Of a DNA stretch of 64,000 nucleotides, positions 35,217 through 47,008 are shown in pieces; the stretch's first letter is position 1; every line of letters starts with the position of its first letter. The stretch covers positions 8,067,582-8,131,581 of the forward strand of contig NC_063262.1 in assembly GCF_019578655.1 (NCBI RefSeq). Reading direction: 5' to 3'. The notes below the pieces were generated by a model. That model worked only from the letters and a program-made list of their open reading frames with translations, was not told where the DNA came from and did not search any database. A program made the position numbers and the translations under genes. The stretch is from Ricinus communis. Its lineage: Eukaryota > Streptophyta > Magnoliopsida > Malpighiales > Euphorbiaceae.

Positions 35217-38200
35217 AGCTAAAGGCATAAACCTTCTGGTGAGAGAATATCAAATTTACCTCTGCACTTATCCATTTCGTAGCTGAATTTTGACTTTGCA
35301 GTTGGGGTTGCTGTCGAGTATTGAGACATTTGGGGGTATCAGGCAATGAGACACTATCCACCGGAAAGGTGAAGGAGATATTGACAGAATAGACTTCTTG
35401 GTTCCCTCTTCTAATGTTGTATTCTGCAAAAGGTAATATTAGTTTGTTCTTAAATCTATCTTTAGGACGGGTCAGTATGAGAAATATTTCTGCAGGTTCA
35501 TGTGCAGTCCTTGTGTATGAAACATTCAGGTCAAAGAAAGCATTCCTTGCTTTTAGTAATGTTCATGAAAATTTTGGATTTGTTAAATGCTGAAACTAGA
35601 TATCTGCCCGGTAGATTTATTAATATGGATTTCTACTTACTAGATTTAGTAATGTTTAGAGTAGAAAAAGTTTAAGGCTTCTGGAATTTAGAACAAGAGT
35701 AGTTATGAAATCTTGGTTGAACGTGTAGAAATTAAAGGGGAGACATATCTTGTAGTCTTCCAATTACAGAATTTAAGACACTCAAGTATTACTTGCCTGA
35801 TGCAGTTTAGAGCATCAATTAGGAATTCAGTGAAGGGTGGAGCTGCCATTAGTAATTGAGATTACATGTATCTACGGTAGGATCAAAGAGGCAACCCTTG
35901 TTACTAGTTAGCCAAGGCATCAGAAAGATATTACTAATGTAAATTGCAGTAATTTGAGTTATAACAGATTGATCAAGCATTTAAGTTGCAAGAATTTCTT
36001 TCTGTGGAATGAAGTCTGTGTCCTTCCTTCCATCTCTGTTATGTGCTCAGAGATGATTAAGAGCGTAGAGGCCACTACTACCTTGGACGTAGGATATAGT
36101 TAGGGATACTAACAGAAGCAGCCCCAATAAGTGACATTATGAGCCTTGTTCTTGGCGGAAAGCATACAAAGGTTAATTATTTTTTCATGTTCATTTCAAC
36201 TCAATAGCCCAGTAACGGAACAGCTTAATACAAAGCTTAAGCAATTAGAAAGCCTGAAAAATACACGATATGATATTAAATCCAATAGCAAGCTCGTTAA
36301 GAGCTAACTTTACTGTACATATCTAACAAAAATAGATTTGTGCGGCTGCAATTTTGGCTGTTTGATCCCGGTGCTATAATGCGCCACCATTCTCTTCCTC
36401 AACTACACTCTGCTTCAAGTGTCACCACCAAACGATGGCAAATTATGCCCTGTCCTCCGGACCACTTTGCCATACGTGCGGAACAGAACAACAGTGTTAC
36501 AATAAATTTGAAATTATAATAAAATAAATTATAAGAATTAATATTATATTAAAAATTATATTTTAATTAAATATTTTTATATTTATGAGAATCTGTTTTT
36601 ATTCACGTGCTCTGTACAATTATCATAATTATTCTGATTTTAAACAATAATGTAAATTGAGTTTGTTATAATTATTCTGATTTTAAATAATAATAATATA
36701 AATTGAGGATATAGATAAAATTAAATAGGATTTTTAAATTTTATAATTATTTTTAATATTTTAAAAAAATAATAAATTAAATATTTTTCAATGCTTTTGT
36801 AACTTTTTTATATGAATTTAAGAACTTTATCAATATATAATTGATAATTTTATAACCAAAAATATTATATTTTTATGATAGATATCAATATTGATAATTT
36901 ATATGCATTATATTCATTTTTTATCAATGTTCATTTTTTATTACATTAACTTTTAAATGTATAATGTTTTAGTGAACATCATTTATGCTATGCATATTCA
37001 TTAATTTATTCTTGTTAAATCAATAGTTATAATTTTATATATGTTCTTTGTATCACTATGAAATATTGTTTCAAATGAAAATGATGTTGATTTTTCATGA
37101 AAGTTTTATTCACTGTGTTTATGATGCATATTAAAATATTTTTGTGATTGACATAAATATTCATTATTCATAAGCATAATATTCATTAGTTTTATTAATG
37201 AATATTCATCATCAATGAACATATTCATTAATTGATTCAAATAGACATATATAACATAGATAATAACATAAATTGTCATTATGGTCAGTAAACAAAATAT
37301 ATATATATATATAAAAGTTCAAGTTATATTACAAATATTTATATTGTGGTATAAATAACTTAATAAAATAAAATTTATAAACAATGGATATTTTAACTTT
37401 TAAACAATGAACATTAAATACATGTCTAATGAACATATAGTACAGATTTAATGAACATAATTTTTTTTTAAATGCGCATCAAAAATCTAATACACGCATT
37501 GAAATTCTAACGCATATATTATATTTGGGTCGGACTATAATATAATGTAGTCCGAGGAACAAGATATATGGCCCCACCAATGATTAATTCGACGTTAATG
37601 CTTAATAAAACTTTTAAACCAAGCATCCAAAGCCTTAAAACTGAAATGTCACTATACTCAAGACTTGGCAAAAATCTCTTGAGAAAGAAGAATCAGATTC
37701 ATTAAACGGATGACGTAATAAATAAAGTAAATTTGTAGATTTACTATGCACAAAATAGAGCGTATATAGTTCTCCAACTAACACTAAGCAAAGGAGAGAA
37801 AGCTGAGTACAGTTTGGGAGAATCTGAAGATTAGAAAGTCTTTGAAACTAAATTGAATTTTAAAAATTTTAAAAATTACATTTCAAAACCGTACTGGAAA
37901 TAAAAGTCTTCGTATGGAGATTTGAGTTTAATAGGATAGTTTGGTATTAAATGAAATAATGGAGATTTATAGATTTTCCATTTTAAATAATTAAAAATAT
38001 ATTTTTCAACTTAAATTAATGAGGTTGAAACTAATTCAAAATATATACAACACAAAATAAAGATCATTAAAATTATATTACACTTGTATCTTATATAGTG
38101 CATAATTAGAGAGGTTTGTTTCTAGTTCATTAAGCTAATATAATAATTATATACTAATAAATATATTGTATTTAATAGTTTTGATCCATCAAGTCGAACA

Positions 38201-40620
38201 ACGTTTGGATTCCAACTTAAAATTAACAAGAAATTATAAAAATTACATATTAAATGTAATTACATAGTTTTAATTTTTATTTTATTTAATTGGTATAAAG
38301 TTGTTTTAAATTTATACATAACACTTCTATTTTTTAACATCTCTCATATACTTTAAATTTAAAATTTATTACATATATATAAATTTTCAGTACAGAAAAA
38401 TCAAACTATGTAATATATCTACGTGTTGAATGAAGTCATATGTCAAAAAGTGTTTATATATTATAAAATAAAGCGTCTATTAAATTATATTAAAATTTAA
38501 GGTGTTAACAGTTCAAATTCAGGTGTCTAAATCTATATTAGGCCGAGCATTATCCATGGCGGGTGAAAGAGGACAAAGTATGACCTAGTTCTTGCGGTGC
38601 TACTGCCCACATATTTTTGGGATTTTGTAGTTGTCAATGTTGCATTTGCATCCTCTCAGCCTCAATCCCAACACATTCATCTTCATAATGACTATTACTT
38701 ATTGAGATTGTAAATGGGACTGCAAATGAACCAAAACCCAGCGTCTTCAAATCTAATTTATCTGAAAAATACTCAACTTTTCACTTACTTCTATACTAAC
38801 TCAACTTTTCACTTAATTTTATACTACTTTTGTAATAAATTCTTATAAAAATAAATTACTTTCAGTTCTATTCTTTTTATCAAATAAACTTATATTTTAA
38901 GTTTAAGAATACTCTGTTATTAAAAATATTAAATAATCCTTAATTGAACAAAACTTTTATTAAATGATAATTGTTTTAAAATATTAAAATAGAAATAGAA
39001 TTTACGGTTATAATTATAATAACCTAATAGTTCATCCGTTGGCATGTTGTTTGATGCTGTGCCTGGCCCTCTATCAATTATGTACAGATTTCCAGCTATC
39101 TATGACTATCACTGGATCTTCTGCCAATGGCTAAACTGCTATCTTAGCATCAAAGGATTGAAACCGTTATATTATCATTTTAATTATATAATTAAATTTA
39201 TAAATAAAATTTAGTAAATTTTTAATATTTATTTTTTATTTATAAAATATTGATAATAACTTAAATATTTCATATATTATTCTTAAGGTCTTTAATATTT
39301 AAAAATCTAATTGTACCACGATATGAAGATTGTTTTAAAAGTATTTAATAACTAATTTTAATATCTTATAAATTATACTATCAATATAATAAATACTATT
39401 ATTCTAAAATTAAAAATTATTATACAATTACAAAGAAATATTATATTTTATAATATAAATCATTAACTAATTAAAAAATTAATTTATTAATTAATATAAA
39501 TATTAAATATAATTAGTATAACCTTTTTAGAATAAAACTAGAGTATTATAAAATAAATAAATAATTAATATATAGTATTTTTTAGATTATATCAGTATTT
39601 TCAATTAAAAATATAATTTATTAGTTAATAAATTAATAAAAATTTAAATTTTTTATCAGGAATTTTATGTGTCACACGTAATCAAAAAAAATTTAAATCT
39701 TAAAAATTAATATATATATATAAATTGGTATGTAATACTTTACTTTTACTAATAATATGTTTATTTTTATTTTGATAAAAAACTTTTATGGTCTATTTTT
39801 ATTAACGTGAATATAAAAATACAGTATTCTTAACTGAAAATCAATAAAGTAAATTGACTGTTAAATTATCATACTAAGCACTAGAAACCATCTCCAAACG
39901 TGTATAATCTATAAGAAATTTAAAAATAAATTTCAATACCTATTATTAGTAGATTGATATTACTGTGCATTAAATTAATTATAAATATTTTATTAATGTG
40001 AAATCAATTAGAAATATTTTATTTCCGATAGAAAAATAAGTTGAAGAATGATAAATATCCTAAATTAAAATATATATAATAGAAATATTAGTACCCAAAA
40101 AAAGTAAAAACAAATTAAATTGTTATTTAAAAATTTAGTACAAAGAGAGCAATTTACCCTCTGATGCTGGGATTTATGTTGATTTTGTAACGTTACTTTC
40201 TGATGCTGCGACTCCTGTAAAGATGAGGCTACTAAAGACCCAAAAATTCTGAGAAATACACAGAACTTGTGGTCTCACTAAGTCGTCCTCTAGTTTCGCA
40301 CATCTTTGAAAAGAAAATGCAAAAAGATTCTTGGAATGGATTTCACAGTTAAATCTTTGTAAAAGAAAAGAAACATTTATTAAAGTTTTCCACTAAAATA
40401 CAGAGAGGAAGATCAGACAGGTATATCAATGGTGTAGGCAGTGACTTTAGATTTACTCGAAAGCAGCGAAATACACATAAAATTATAAAATGATAAACAC
40501 AAGAAGCAGGGGAGAGCATAAGTATTCGTGAGATTGAGAAGTGAAAAAGTGAAGTAATTTAACATATTATATAAAAATATAGTTGGGTTATATATATATA
40601 TGGTGGAGAGTGGAGAGTAG
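35217..40620. other. Long AT-rich intergenic region
   Basis: No coding gene seen. 35217-36480 has moderate composition, and about 35430-35800 resembles 41310-41570 (shared blocks ATTAATATGGATTTCTACTT and GACATA-C/T-CTTGTA), so it is a dispersed duplicate of PROPEP-flanking DNA. 36450-37565 may be a TIR element (separate entry). 38500-38700 and 39040-39160 have near-normal base composition but no recognisable reading frame. 39200-39650 contains degenerate AT-rich direct repeats like those at 1185-1380 and 49440-49870. Confidence 0.5.
36448..37565. mobile_element. Possible TIR element of about 1.1 kb
   Basis: TGTCCTCCGGACCAC at the left and GTAGTCCGAGGAAC at the right are imperfect inverted complements around a very AT-rich core. 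The core is rich in short ATTCATTA/TAATGAAT motifs and has no ORF. No convincing target duplication was found. It could be a Mutator-type MITE or a chance pairing. Confidence 0.35.
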
Positions 40621-41010
40621 CTAGTTGATTTGACCACCTACCCCACCGCTTACAGGTGGCGGCGGTGGCGCACTCCTGCTTGATTGTACCACTGCCCTTG
40701 ATTTGTCTTCCTGCATTTGTTGTTACTTTTAACATTTAGCAAATAGAAGTGATCATTGATTTTTCATATACAATAGAGAGAGAGAGAGAGAGAGAGTTAC
40801 ATTGATTTTCATTCTTTGTTCCGCCTGACGATGAGGAGCAGGAGTCCCGAAAGATTGATCAGCTCTTGTTGAGTGATCATATCCCAAGCACTTGAGGATG
40901 GACTTAACAAACTTTTGGCAGAAATAGCAGGGACTGTAGAGAATATTATAGTTTTCTTCTTCTTCTTCTCTTCTTCTCTGCTCTTCTACTGTTGCTGATG
41001 ATGTTTCCAT
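40621..41010 (-). CDS. Plant elicitor peptide precursor (PROPEP-like), copy 1
   Basis: Two exons: 41010-40801 and 40710-40621, with GTAACT/TGCAG splice sites, giving 99 aa from METSS (an upstream in-frame ATG at 41043 would give 110). Exon 1 is Glu/Arg-rich, then carries FCQKFVKSILKCLGYD, the amphipathic LKCLG helix seen in Arabidopsis PROPEPs. Exon 2 encodes a basic/Pro-rich tail ending PPPPPVSGGVGGQIN, fitting the Pep C-terminal S-G-x-x-G-x-x-N rule. In the family, wounding or infection releases the last about 23 residues (metacaspase cleavage), which activate PEPR receptor kinases. There is no signal peptide, as usual for PROPEPs. The intron holds an (AG)n tract at 40773-40796. The neighbour at 42025-42393 has the same structure. 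Confidence 0.82.
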
Positions 41011-41043
41011 TTCCTTTTTCCAAGCTACTTCCTGTGTCTGCAC

Positions 41044-42024
41044 TTCTTAAACTGGTAGCTCCAATATTTTGCCACTCTGTCTTAAAATTTCCCCTCAAAG
41101 AGACACCTGCCCACTTTCCTATTTAACACATAAGACACAAGCCCAGGAGAAAAATATACATATGTATATATATAGAGTATTTATTTATATATTTGTTCCT
41201 TTTTTTCATAGAAAGATATTAATTACTATATTTTCTTTTTCTTTTATCAGCTTTGTCATTGAATCCACCTCTAGGAGTCGGTCATTGTGAGAATTTTTCC
41301 TTTAGGTTCACTGCTGTTTTTTGGTCTATGAAACAATTTGAGTTTTCAGTCTAATAACAGCATTTCTGCTTTTACTGATGTTCAAAAAAATTAATGTAGG
41401 ATTGCTAAATGCTGAAAGCAACTTGATTTCTGCTAGCTAAACTTGTTAATATGGATTTCTACTTGCTAAATATGCTATTTAGAACAAGGTTAATTATAAA
41501 ATAATGTCTGAATCAGTTAGAAATTAAAAGGGAAGACATACCTTGTAATCTTTCCCAAGTACTACTTCCATAACTGGAACTTGCTCCAGCAGTAGTGGAT
41601 CTTGGGTAATATTTTTGCAGGGCCAAATCACAGTTAAAAGTTTTTGTAAAAATTTTGGAGATGCCAATCAATAAAAGTTCTCAGGACTAGTGCATATATA
41701 CTTGAATGAAGCTCGAACATTTTGACATGCGAAATAAAAGAAAAGAACATAAAAAAGTTACAGAAATTTTCACAAAGAGTACAGAAAGGAGAATCAGACA
41801 TGTCTGTGAATAGTTTAGACTCTGATAAAACACAAGGGTCTCGCGTCTATCCACCCACAACAGTCTGACCTTGTAAATACTTTGAAAAGAAGGCATATAA
41901 CATACAAAAGCATGCAGGAGGAGAAGAGAAGGCACACAAAAACTGCTGGTGAGAAACGAAAAGTGAAGCGGTTGGCAAGCTCAGCCTGTTGGATAATTAG
42001 ATATGAAAGGAGTATAGCTAATTA
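41044..42024. other. Intergenic DNA between the two PROPEP-like genes
   Basis: No gene. It includes the 5' flank of copy 1 (TATA-like run near 41160-41180) and the 3' flank of copy 2. Block 41310-41570 resembles 35430-35800, and the 3' flank around 41785-41805 resembles the one near 40400-40420 (both AGA-GGA-ATCAGACA-type), showing that the duplicated unit was larger than the coding region. Confidence 0.5.
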
Positions 42025-42393
42025 TTAGTTGATTTGACCACCTGCGCCGCTGCTGATAGGTGGTCTTGGTGGTCTTCTGGCTAATGTTACTGCCGCCCAT
42101 GACATGTCTTCCTCCTGCGTTTATTATCTATGACATTTAGCAAAAACGTAGGAAGTGACTTGTGAGTGTATCAGAAAGAAAGGCAGAGAGAAAGTTACAG
42201 TGATATTGGTTCCTTGTTGTGCTTGATGAGGAGAGGAATGCAAAGATTGATCACGAACTGTTGGTGGTGAGTCGTAGCCCAAGCACTTGAGGATAGACTT
42301 GACAAGCTTTTCCCAGAGAGAGCAGCGACCGGATACAAAGTTATAGCCGCTGTCTTCTCTTTTTCTCCGATCTTCTTCCCTTGAAGTTTCCAT
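42025..42393 (-). CDS. Plant elicitor peptide precursor (PROPEP-like), copy 2
   Basis: Two exons: 42393-42199 and 42114-42025 (GTAACT donor, CGCAG acceptor), 94 aa, starting METSREEDRR. Exon 1 carries LWEKLVKSILKCLGYD, nearly the same helix as copy 1. Exon 2 is also exactly 90 bases and ends ARRPPRPPISSGAGGQIN, a good match to the Pep signature (SSG-x-x-G-x-x-N) with basic residues upstream. The two predicted peptides share S-[GS]-G-x-GGQIN and differ in their N-terminal halves. A TATATATAAAG box lies only about 10-20 bases before the ATG, so the leader is either very short or starts further upstream. Role as for copy 1: a cytosolic danger-peptide precursor in PEPR signalling. The assignment is from motif recognition, not alignment. 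Confidence 0.85.
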
Positions 42394-43499
42394 TTCACTT
42401 TATATATATGCTTGTTCTTAAAATTGGCTGCTCGATTAGTTTTATTTCCCCTATATGCAAGTTTTTTGAGAAACCAGTTACTTTTTAATTTTATTATTCA
42501 ATTATTAATAACATATTAAAACAAATCTTTATAATTATTAAATATTATAAATTTTTTTTTATTTTTAAAAAAATTACTAATTATCTATATGTCTTGTAGA
42601 ATTTAATTTTCAAATGTTCTATTTTTATTGCATTTAGAATTTTATTTTATTAGATTCATAAGATTTTATCATAATTAACTAATTTCAACATAATAGCTAG
42701 AATTCTAAAATGGATTCCATATTAATAAATAAAGTAGTATATTTGATGAGATTAATTTTAACTAATTTTTTGTTTCATTTCTTCTACCTCTATGAATATT
42801 TTTATTATAAGTTATTCAAAATATAATATCATTTTGTTGGAAGTAAATTTAATTATTATTTAACACACAAAATATATATGCATTCATTTATGAGTAAAAT
42901 AAATCTCTCAAAAAAATTTAATAAAAAGAGTGGTAGTGTTTGTAATTTTAATATTTTATTTAAAATTCATTAAATAAAAAATATACGTGTGCAATGAAAT
43001 AAAAATTATATTCTTTTTATTAAATATAGAAATTATTGTGAAATTATTTTAGAATATTATTTTTTATGTCACACAATTATTGGACAAAGAACTAAATATT
43101 TAGCTTGTATATTTATAACAAATTATTTTATTCTATGTAGATCTTTTGATTTTAAAATTAAGTATAAGATTTATTTTTAACATATTAATTTTACACCATT
43201 TTATAGTTTTAATCTTATTACCAATCTAATAATTTTAATATTTAATAATTTTTTGATTTATTAAATATGTTAATTGTATATCATAAAATATATAAAAGTG
43301 CAAAAGTGGACGAATCTTTTGATGATACAGAGAAGGATCAAGTTCATATAATAATTTCTTTTGTGAGAGTGGAACTTATTCCCCCTTTATCCGTGATTGA
43401 TAAAATATTAAGTATAATCCTACATAGATAAATCTAATTTTTATTATCAAACATGCTGTATAATCTTTGGAGAAAAATGACAACACAAACTAAAAGGTA
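42394..43499. other. AT-rich intergenic DNA containing a copy of a dispersed repeat
   Basis: No gene. 42708-43310 is paralogous to 50494-52020 (direct orientation), apart from a 900-base insertion in the latter (separate entries). Confidence 0.6.
42708..43310 (+). repeat. Dispersed repeat copy A (empty site)
   Basis: Shares a long colinear series of blocks with 50494-52020, for example ATATTTGATGAGATTAATTTTA, CTATGAATATTTTT, AAAATATAATATCATTTT, GAGTGG-A/C-AGTGTTTGTAAT and TAGCTTGTATATTTATAA. It is uninterrupted where copy B carries a TIR element. Confidence 0.8.
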
Positions 43500-43859
43500 T
43501 TATTTTGTGAAGCCAATGCCAATGAGCTCAAATGTCTCCATGATACAACCCTGAACCTGCTGCAGAGTTGCTTGAATTTCTCGCAAAATAAATTCAATTC
43601 GAGCCTTATAATAACTTACAATCTGAACATAAAAGAAATACACATTAAGATTCTTTGAACCAGTTCTGATCCAAATAATATTTACATGGTTGCTTATTCC
43701 AGCTGCTTCAATGAATGATATTTCCTAATATCTCAATGCTTCCATAGATCATCATTTAACTTTTAACAGCTTGAATATATTCACCTTGCAGGGCAAAATC
43801 ACTAGCAGGCTTTCCATTCCATCCCTCTGCCTGCTTGGTGCAATGGTTTTTGCAGCTTG
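43500..43859 (-). CDS. Unidentified gene, two 3'-terminal exons
   Basis: Exon 43859-43785 has an AG acceptor and CAAG|GTGAAT donor and encodes QAAKTIAPSRQRDGMESLL and a few more residues. Last exon 43622-43500 (acceptor TTCAG) encodes 40 aa starting IVSYYKARIEFILREIQATL and ending ELIGIGFTK before TAA. Frames agree across the intron, and the last exon is helical/coiled-coil-like. The product is not recognised. It may belong with the exon at 43917-44153 or be the remnant of a separate gene. No function is proposed. Confidence 0.4.
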
Positions 43860-43916
43860 CTTAAAAAGTGTTAGCTCAACCTTTGCTTCTCAGCAGATTT
43901 GAATTCGTAGCAGAGG

Positions 43917-44150
43917 CTATCTTTCCTTTTTCCGCTCGGAGCTTGAACATCGCTCGGACACAGGGTCTAAGTCTAATCCCAAACACTTGAGAAACGCAAG
44001 CTTGGCAAGCCTAAAATAGTTGCAGGGATGGAAATCAATAACCGAGTTTGTTGAGAAACCTTCCCCTTCTATGACATTACCTTCTCTCACTACTGTTCTA
44101 CTTGTGCTTGTTGCTATCTCTCCTTTTATACTTTGGCTTCCTCCTATCTG
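43917..44150 (-). other. Unassigned exon with a PROPEP-like LKCLGLD helix
   Basis: Minus-strand open stretch preceded by an acceptor-like TTTGCAG at about 44153, so it probably starts as an internal exon rather than at an ATG. It encodes RLAKLAFLKCLGLDLDPVSE, similar to the LKCLG helix of the two neighbouring PROPEP-like genes, then a basic SSSERKKER tail and a stop at 43917. No Pep-type C-terminus (S-G-x-x-G-x-x-N) was found downstream on this strand. It could be a degenerate or divergent third family member, or unrelated. Confidence 0.35.
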
Positions 44151-44153
44151 CAA

Positions 44154-46666
44154 ACATATATTGTATATTATAAGTTGTTAAATCCATTTTCTGGTCCGTT
44201 ACCAAAAGGAATGTGATTGCAAATAATTGAAGGGTGCACGAATATACAAAAACAAGATTCCCACAAGTAGCACAACAACAAAACGAAGGGTGCAGCCCAA
44301 AAAACAGAACCAAAATTTTAACATGCAGCGTACAGAATTTATCATTTTTACGGTGAGATATATGCAAGAAGACGCCTTTATCCATATTGTATAATCCATG
44401 GCCAATAAGCTACAGTCAATTCGGAGGAAAAGAAGTCATAATGAATGCATAAGAATAAATATACGCTCCGATGAATTAAAAGAAGAAGTCATAGTGAATG
44501 CATAAAAACAAAGCATGACTAAATTGATGGGAGACACAATGGGTTCCGCCAGGCCAATGATCCAAATCTTTCGTGCGCTCAGTTAGTGTCTTAACCTTCT
44601 TGGCAATATTCATTTGTATTATAGAAATAAATCTTTCCATGTCAGACCGAATAGGGATGAGAATAGTAGGAAAGCCTCAATGCAAATACATTAATGTCCC
44701 ATTACCACTACATTAAAAAGGGGTCTTAAAATAAAAAGTGGAGACTCCAAACAAGATAGGTCATAATCAAAAATCATAATCCTAAAAAAAATTTACTAAA
44801 ACAAACCTCACAAATATAAATTATAAATTTAACTCGTAATCAATTCATTAAAAAATAAAATATTTATACATAAATTATAAATTTTTTACTAAAATTTATA
44901 ATTTCATTTTAGTAAATAAATTTTTGATAGATATTTTATATTTATCATAAGTAAAAGTTAAAAAAAAAAAAAAAAAAAAAAACTTGGTATTTAGTACTAT
45001 ATTTTACAAGTTAGCTTACGAGCCCATTAATGAGCCAGCTCATGTGCTCAATGAGTCGAGTTTTGTTTAACCTGAGCTCAATTCGTTTATTAGATGATAC
45101 CCATTAAAGACCTGAATGAATTTTTATTGAACTAAACTCCAAGTAGTAGTTCTAGAGAAACTTGATTTATTTATAGCCCCAAGGAGGTCTCATCTATTTT
45201 TAATTAAAAGATGATGCAGCAGTTTCAATTATCACTTATTAAATAAAAAACTAAAATAAATGCATTAGAACTAAAAGAAATAATTTAATGGAACTTGATT
45301 GAATAACAACAAAGTACAAATACAGGTATGGGTTGGCACAATGGGATTTGATTAACTAATGTCATTCTAAGAAAGTTATACAAATGGATGTAGACACATC
45401 AACTTCTATTTTTTTATGGAAATACTTTAAGATATTTTACAATGTTTCTATGAATTCATTCCATAACAAGAAAAAGACAATATATCAAGAAAGTAATATT
45501 CCATTTTTCTACAAAAAGCAAATCTCATTGCCATAAATCTTATTTCTTTATTATCAAATATTAACTTTGTTCTCACAATGTACATTACTAAGTAAAGTAA
45601 ATTAATTCAAACTTGCTTTATTTTTATTAAGCAATTAATTATCACAGTCCTAAGGTTAGAAAAAGTTTGGCAGTTGCAAAGAGTCAAAAACATTGGACCA
45701 AATTTATTTATGTATTTATTTCTTTTAATTAATTAATATTATTTTACTCAATATAATATATTACTATTTTCATTTTAGCTATGGTTAGATAATGTCTTAA
45801 AATACAAACCAGGTTACATTGCTACCATCTATCTATAATATATTACTATTTCATAAAGCCCAACTTAAAATGTACAAGACAACAGCTGGTGGTGGAGCCT
45901 CTTTGTATGTTTGGTGACTTTTTTTATTATTATTTTGCCCTTGTTTTCCACATTTCACACACATTTATATTATAAGGTCCCAAAAATAAAACAAGAAATC
46001 AAAATAAAACAAATGTTTGTTTATATATGAATTCTTACCTAAAATTAACCTAATTTGTTTTCTAGTCATAATGCAAGCAGTATTCTGAAATAACTAAATT
46101 TGTTTTCTATTCATAAGAAATCATCATGCAAGCAACATTTCAAACATATAAACTAGTTTAAGCTAAAATATAATATTTTTATATAATTGATGATGTAATA
46201 TTTGATTTAAAATACTTTTATCATTATTTTGTAGCATCAAACATTATGTCGTTTGGTATAGTTGAGATCAATGAAATCAATGAAAGCTTTCTCTTCTTTC
46301 TTTTAGTTTTTTACTTACTAATTTACAGTAGAACCTCCTAAATCAATCCCATATAGAAATATAAACATCAATGGTTAGAACAGGCAGTGGACCATGATGG
46401 TTAAAATTGAGACCTTATTTAATAATGAATACCCATTATTAACCAATTGCAAAAAAGTGGACCAGAAACTTTTTGAAGAACTTAAGAGTAAAAAAATATG
46501 TCAATAATTAGCATCAAATTCATCAATGAGCAATGACCAACCAAAGGGCAAAAAGAAAATATAATATCTAAAAATTGCAGCTTTTTAAGTTTGAAAGTTA
46601 AAAAAATTGGGATTGAGACGCACTACAAGGAGAAAAGAAGAGAAACCCAGTAAAAATTTGCATATT
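44154..46666. other. Intergenic region
   Basis: No gene recognised. 44154-44720 has near-normal composition, with only frame-shadow ORFs. A run of about 24 A lies at 44957-44981. Just after it, 45010-45110 holds GAGCC/GAGCTC-rich sequence (AGCCAGCTCATGTGCTC, CTGAGCTCAATTCG) of the kind seen in small plant transposons; its borders were not found. The rest is AT-rich. Confidence 0.4.
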
Positions 46667-46707
46667 TTAAGCATAAATAGACCGCAACCGATTCAAGTTA
46701 AATACCT

Positions 46708-47008
46708 GATTATGGTGCTGCTGCAAGAGATTGGTGACAGTTGTGGTGTTGCTGTTGTGTTTGTTGAGACCTGTTGCCTTGTTTAAAGAGGAAGCTGAAG
46801 TTGAAGAAGAAGAAGAAGGAGGAGGAAAAGAGGAGATGCTGCTGCTGTTGTTGCTGCTGGTGGTGGTGTTGAGAGAGAGATCTGAAGAAGTAAAAACACT
46901 GAAACAATAAAAGAGAAAGAGGAGAAGGATAAAGATTAGGATTTGGATCCATATTAGCCATGGAATTCTGTAGCTTTCTACCGTAAGACTCTCTTCTAAA
47001 TCAAACAT
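46708..47008 (-). CDS. Small single-pass membrane protein, function unknown
   Basis: The N-terminus reads MFDLEESLTVESYRIPWLIW, leading into a strong hydrophobic segment (residues about 18-42, ending YCFSVF). A Ser/Thr/Pro-rich low-complexity region follows, then QQHHNQ. At CATAATCAG|GTATTT (46708) there is a plausible splice donor; if unspliced the frame stops at 46667. An acceptor-like CCTTGTAG about 90 bases further (near 46616) could start a second exon, but its frame is uncertain. An organised N-terminus ahead of the membrane segment suggests a real gene rather than a chance ORF. Not recognised; no function proposed. Confidence 0.5.

Noticed and set aside
44098..44405. Two overlapping minus-strand ORFs near 44.2 kb
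   Set aside because: Different frames of sequence just upstream of a predicted acceptor, with no domain; treated as intron-like.
46710..46961. Gln-rich ORF in another frame of the small membrane protein
   Set aside because: An alternative reading of the same CAG/CAA-like repeats; the other frame has the structured N-terminus and membrane segment.
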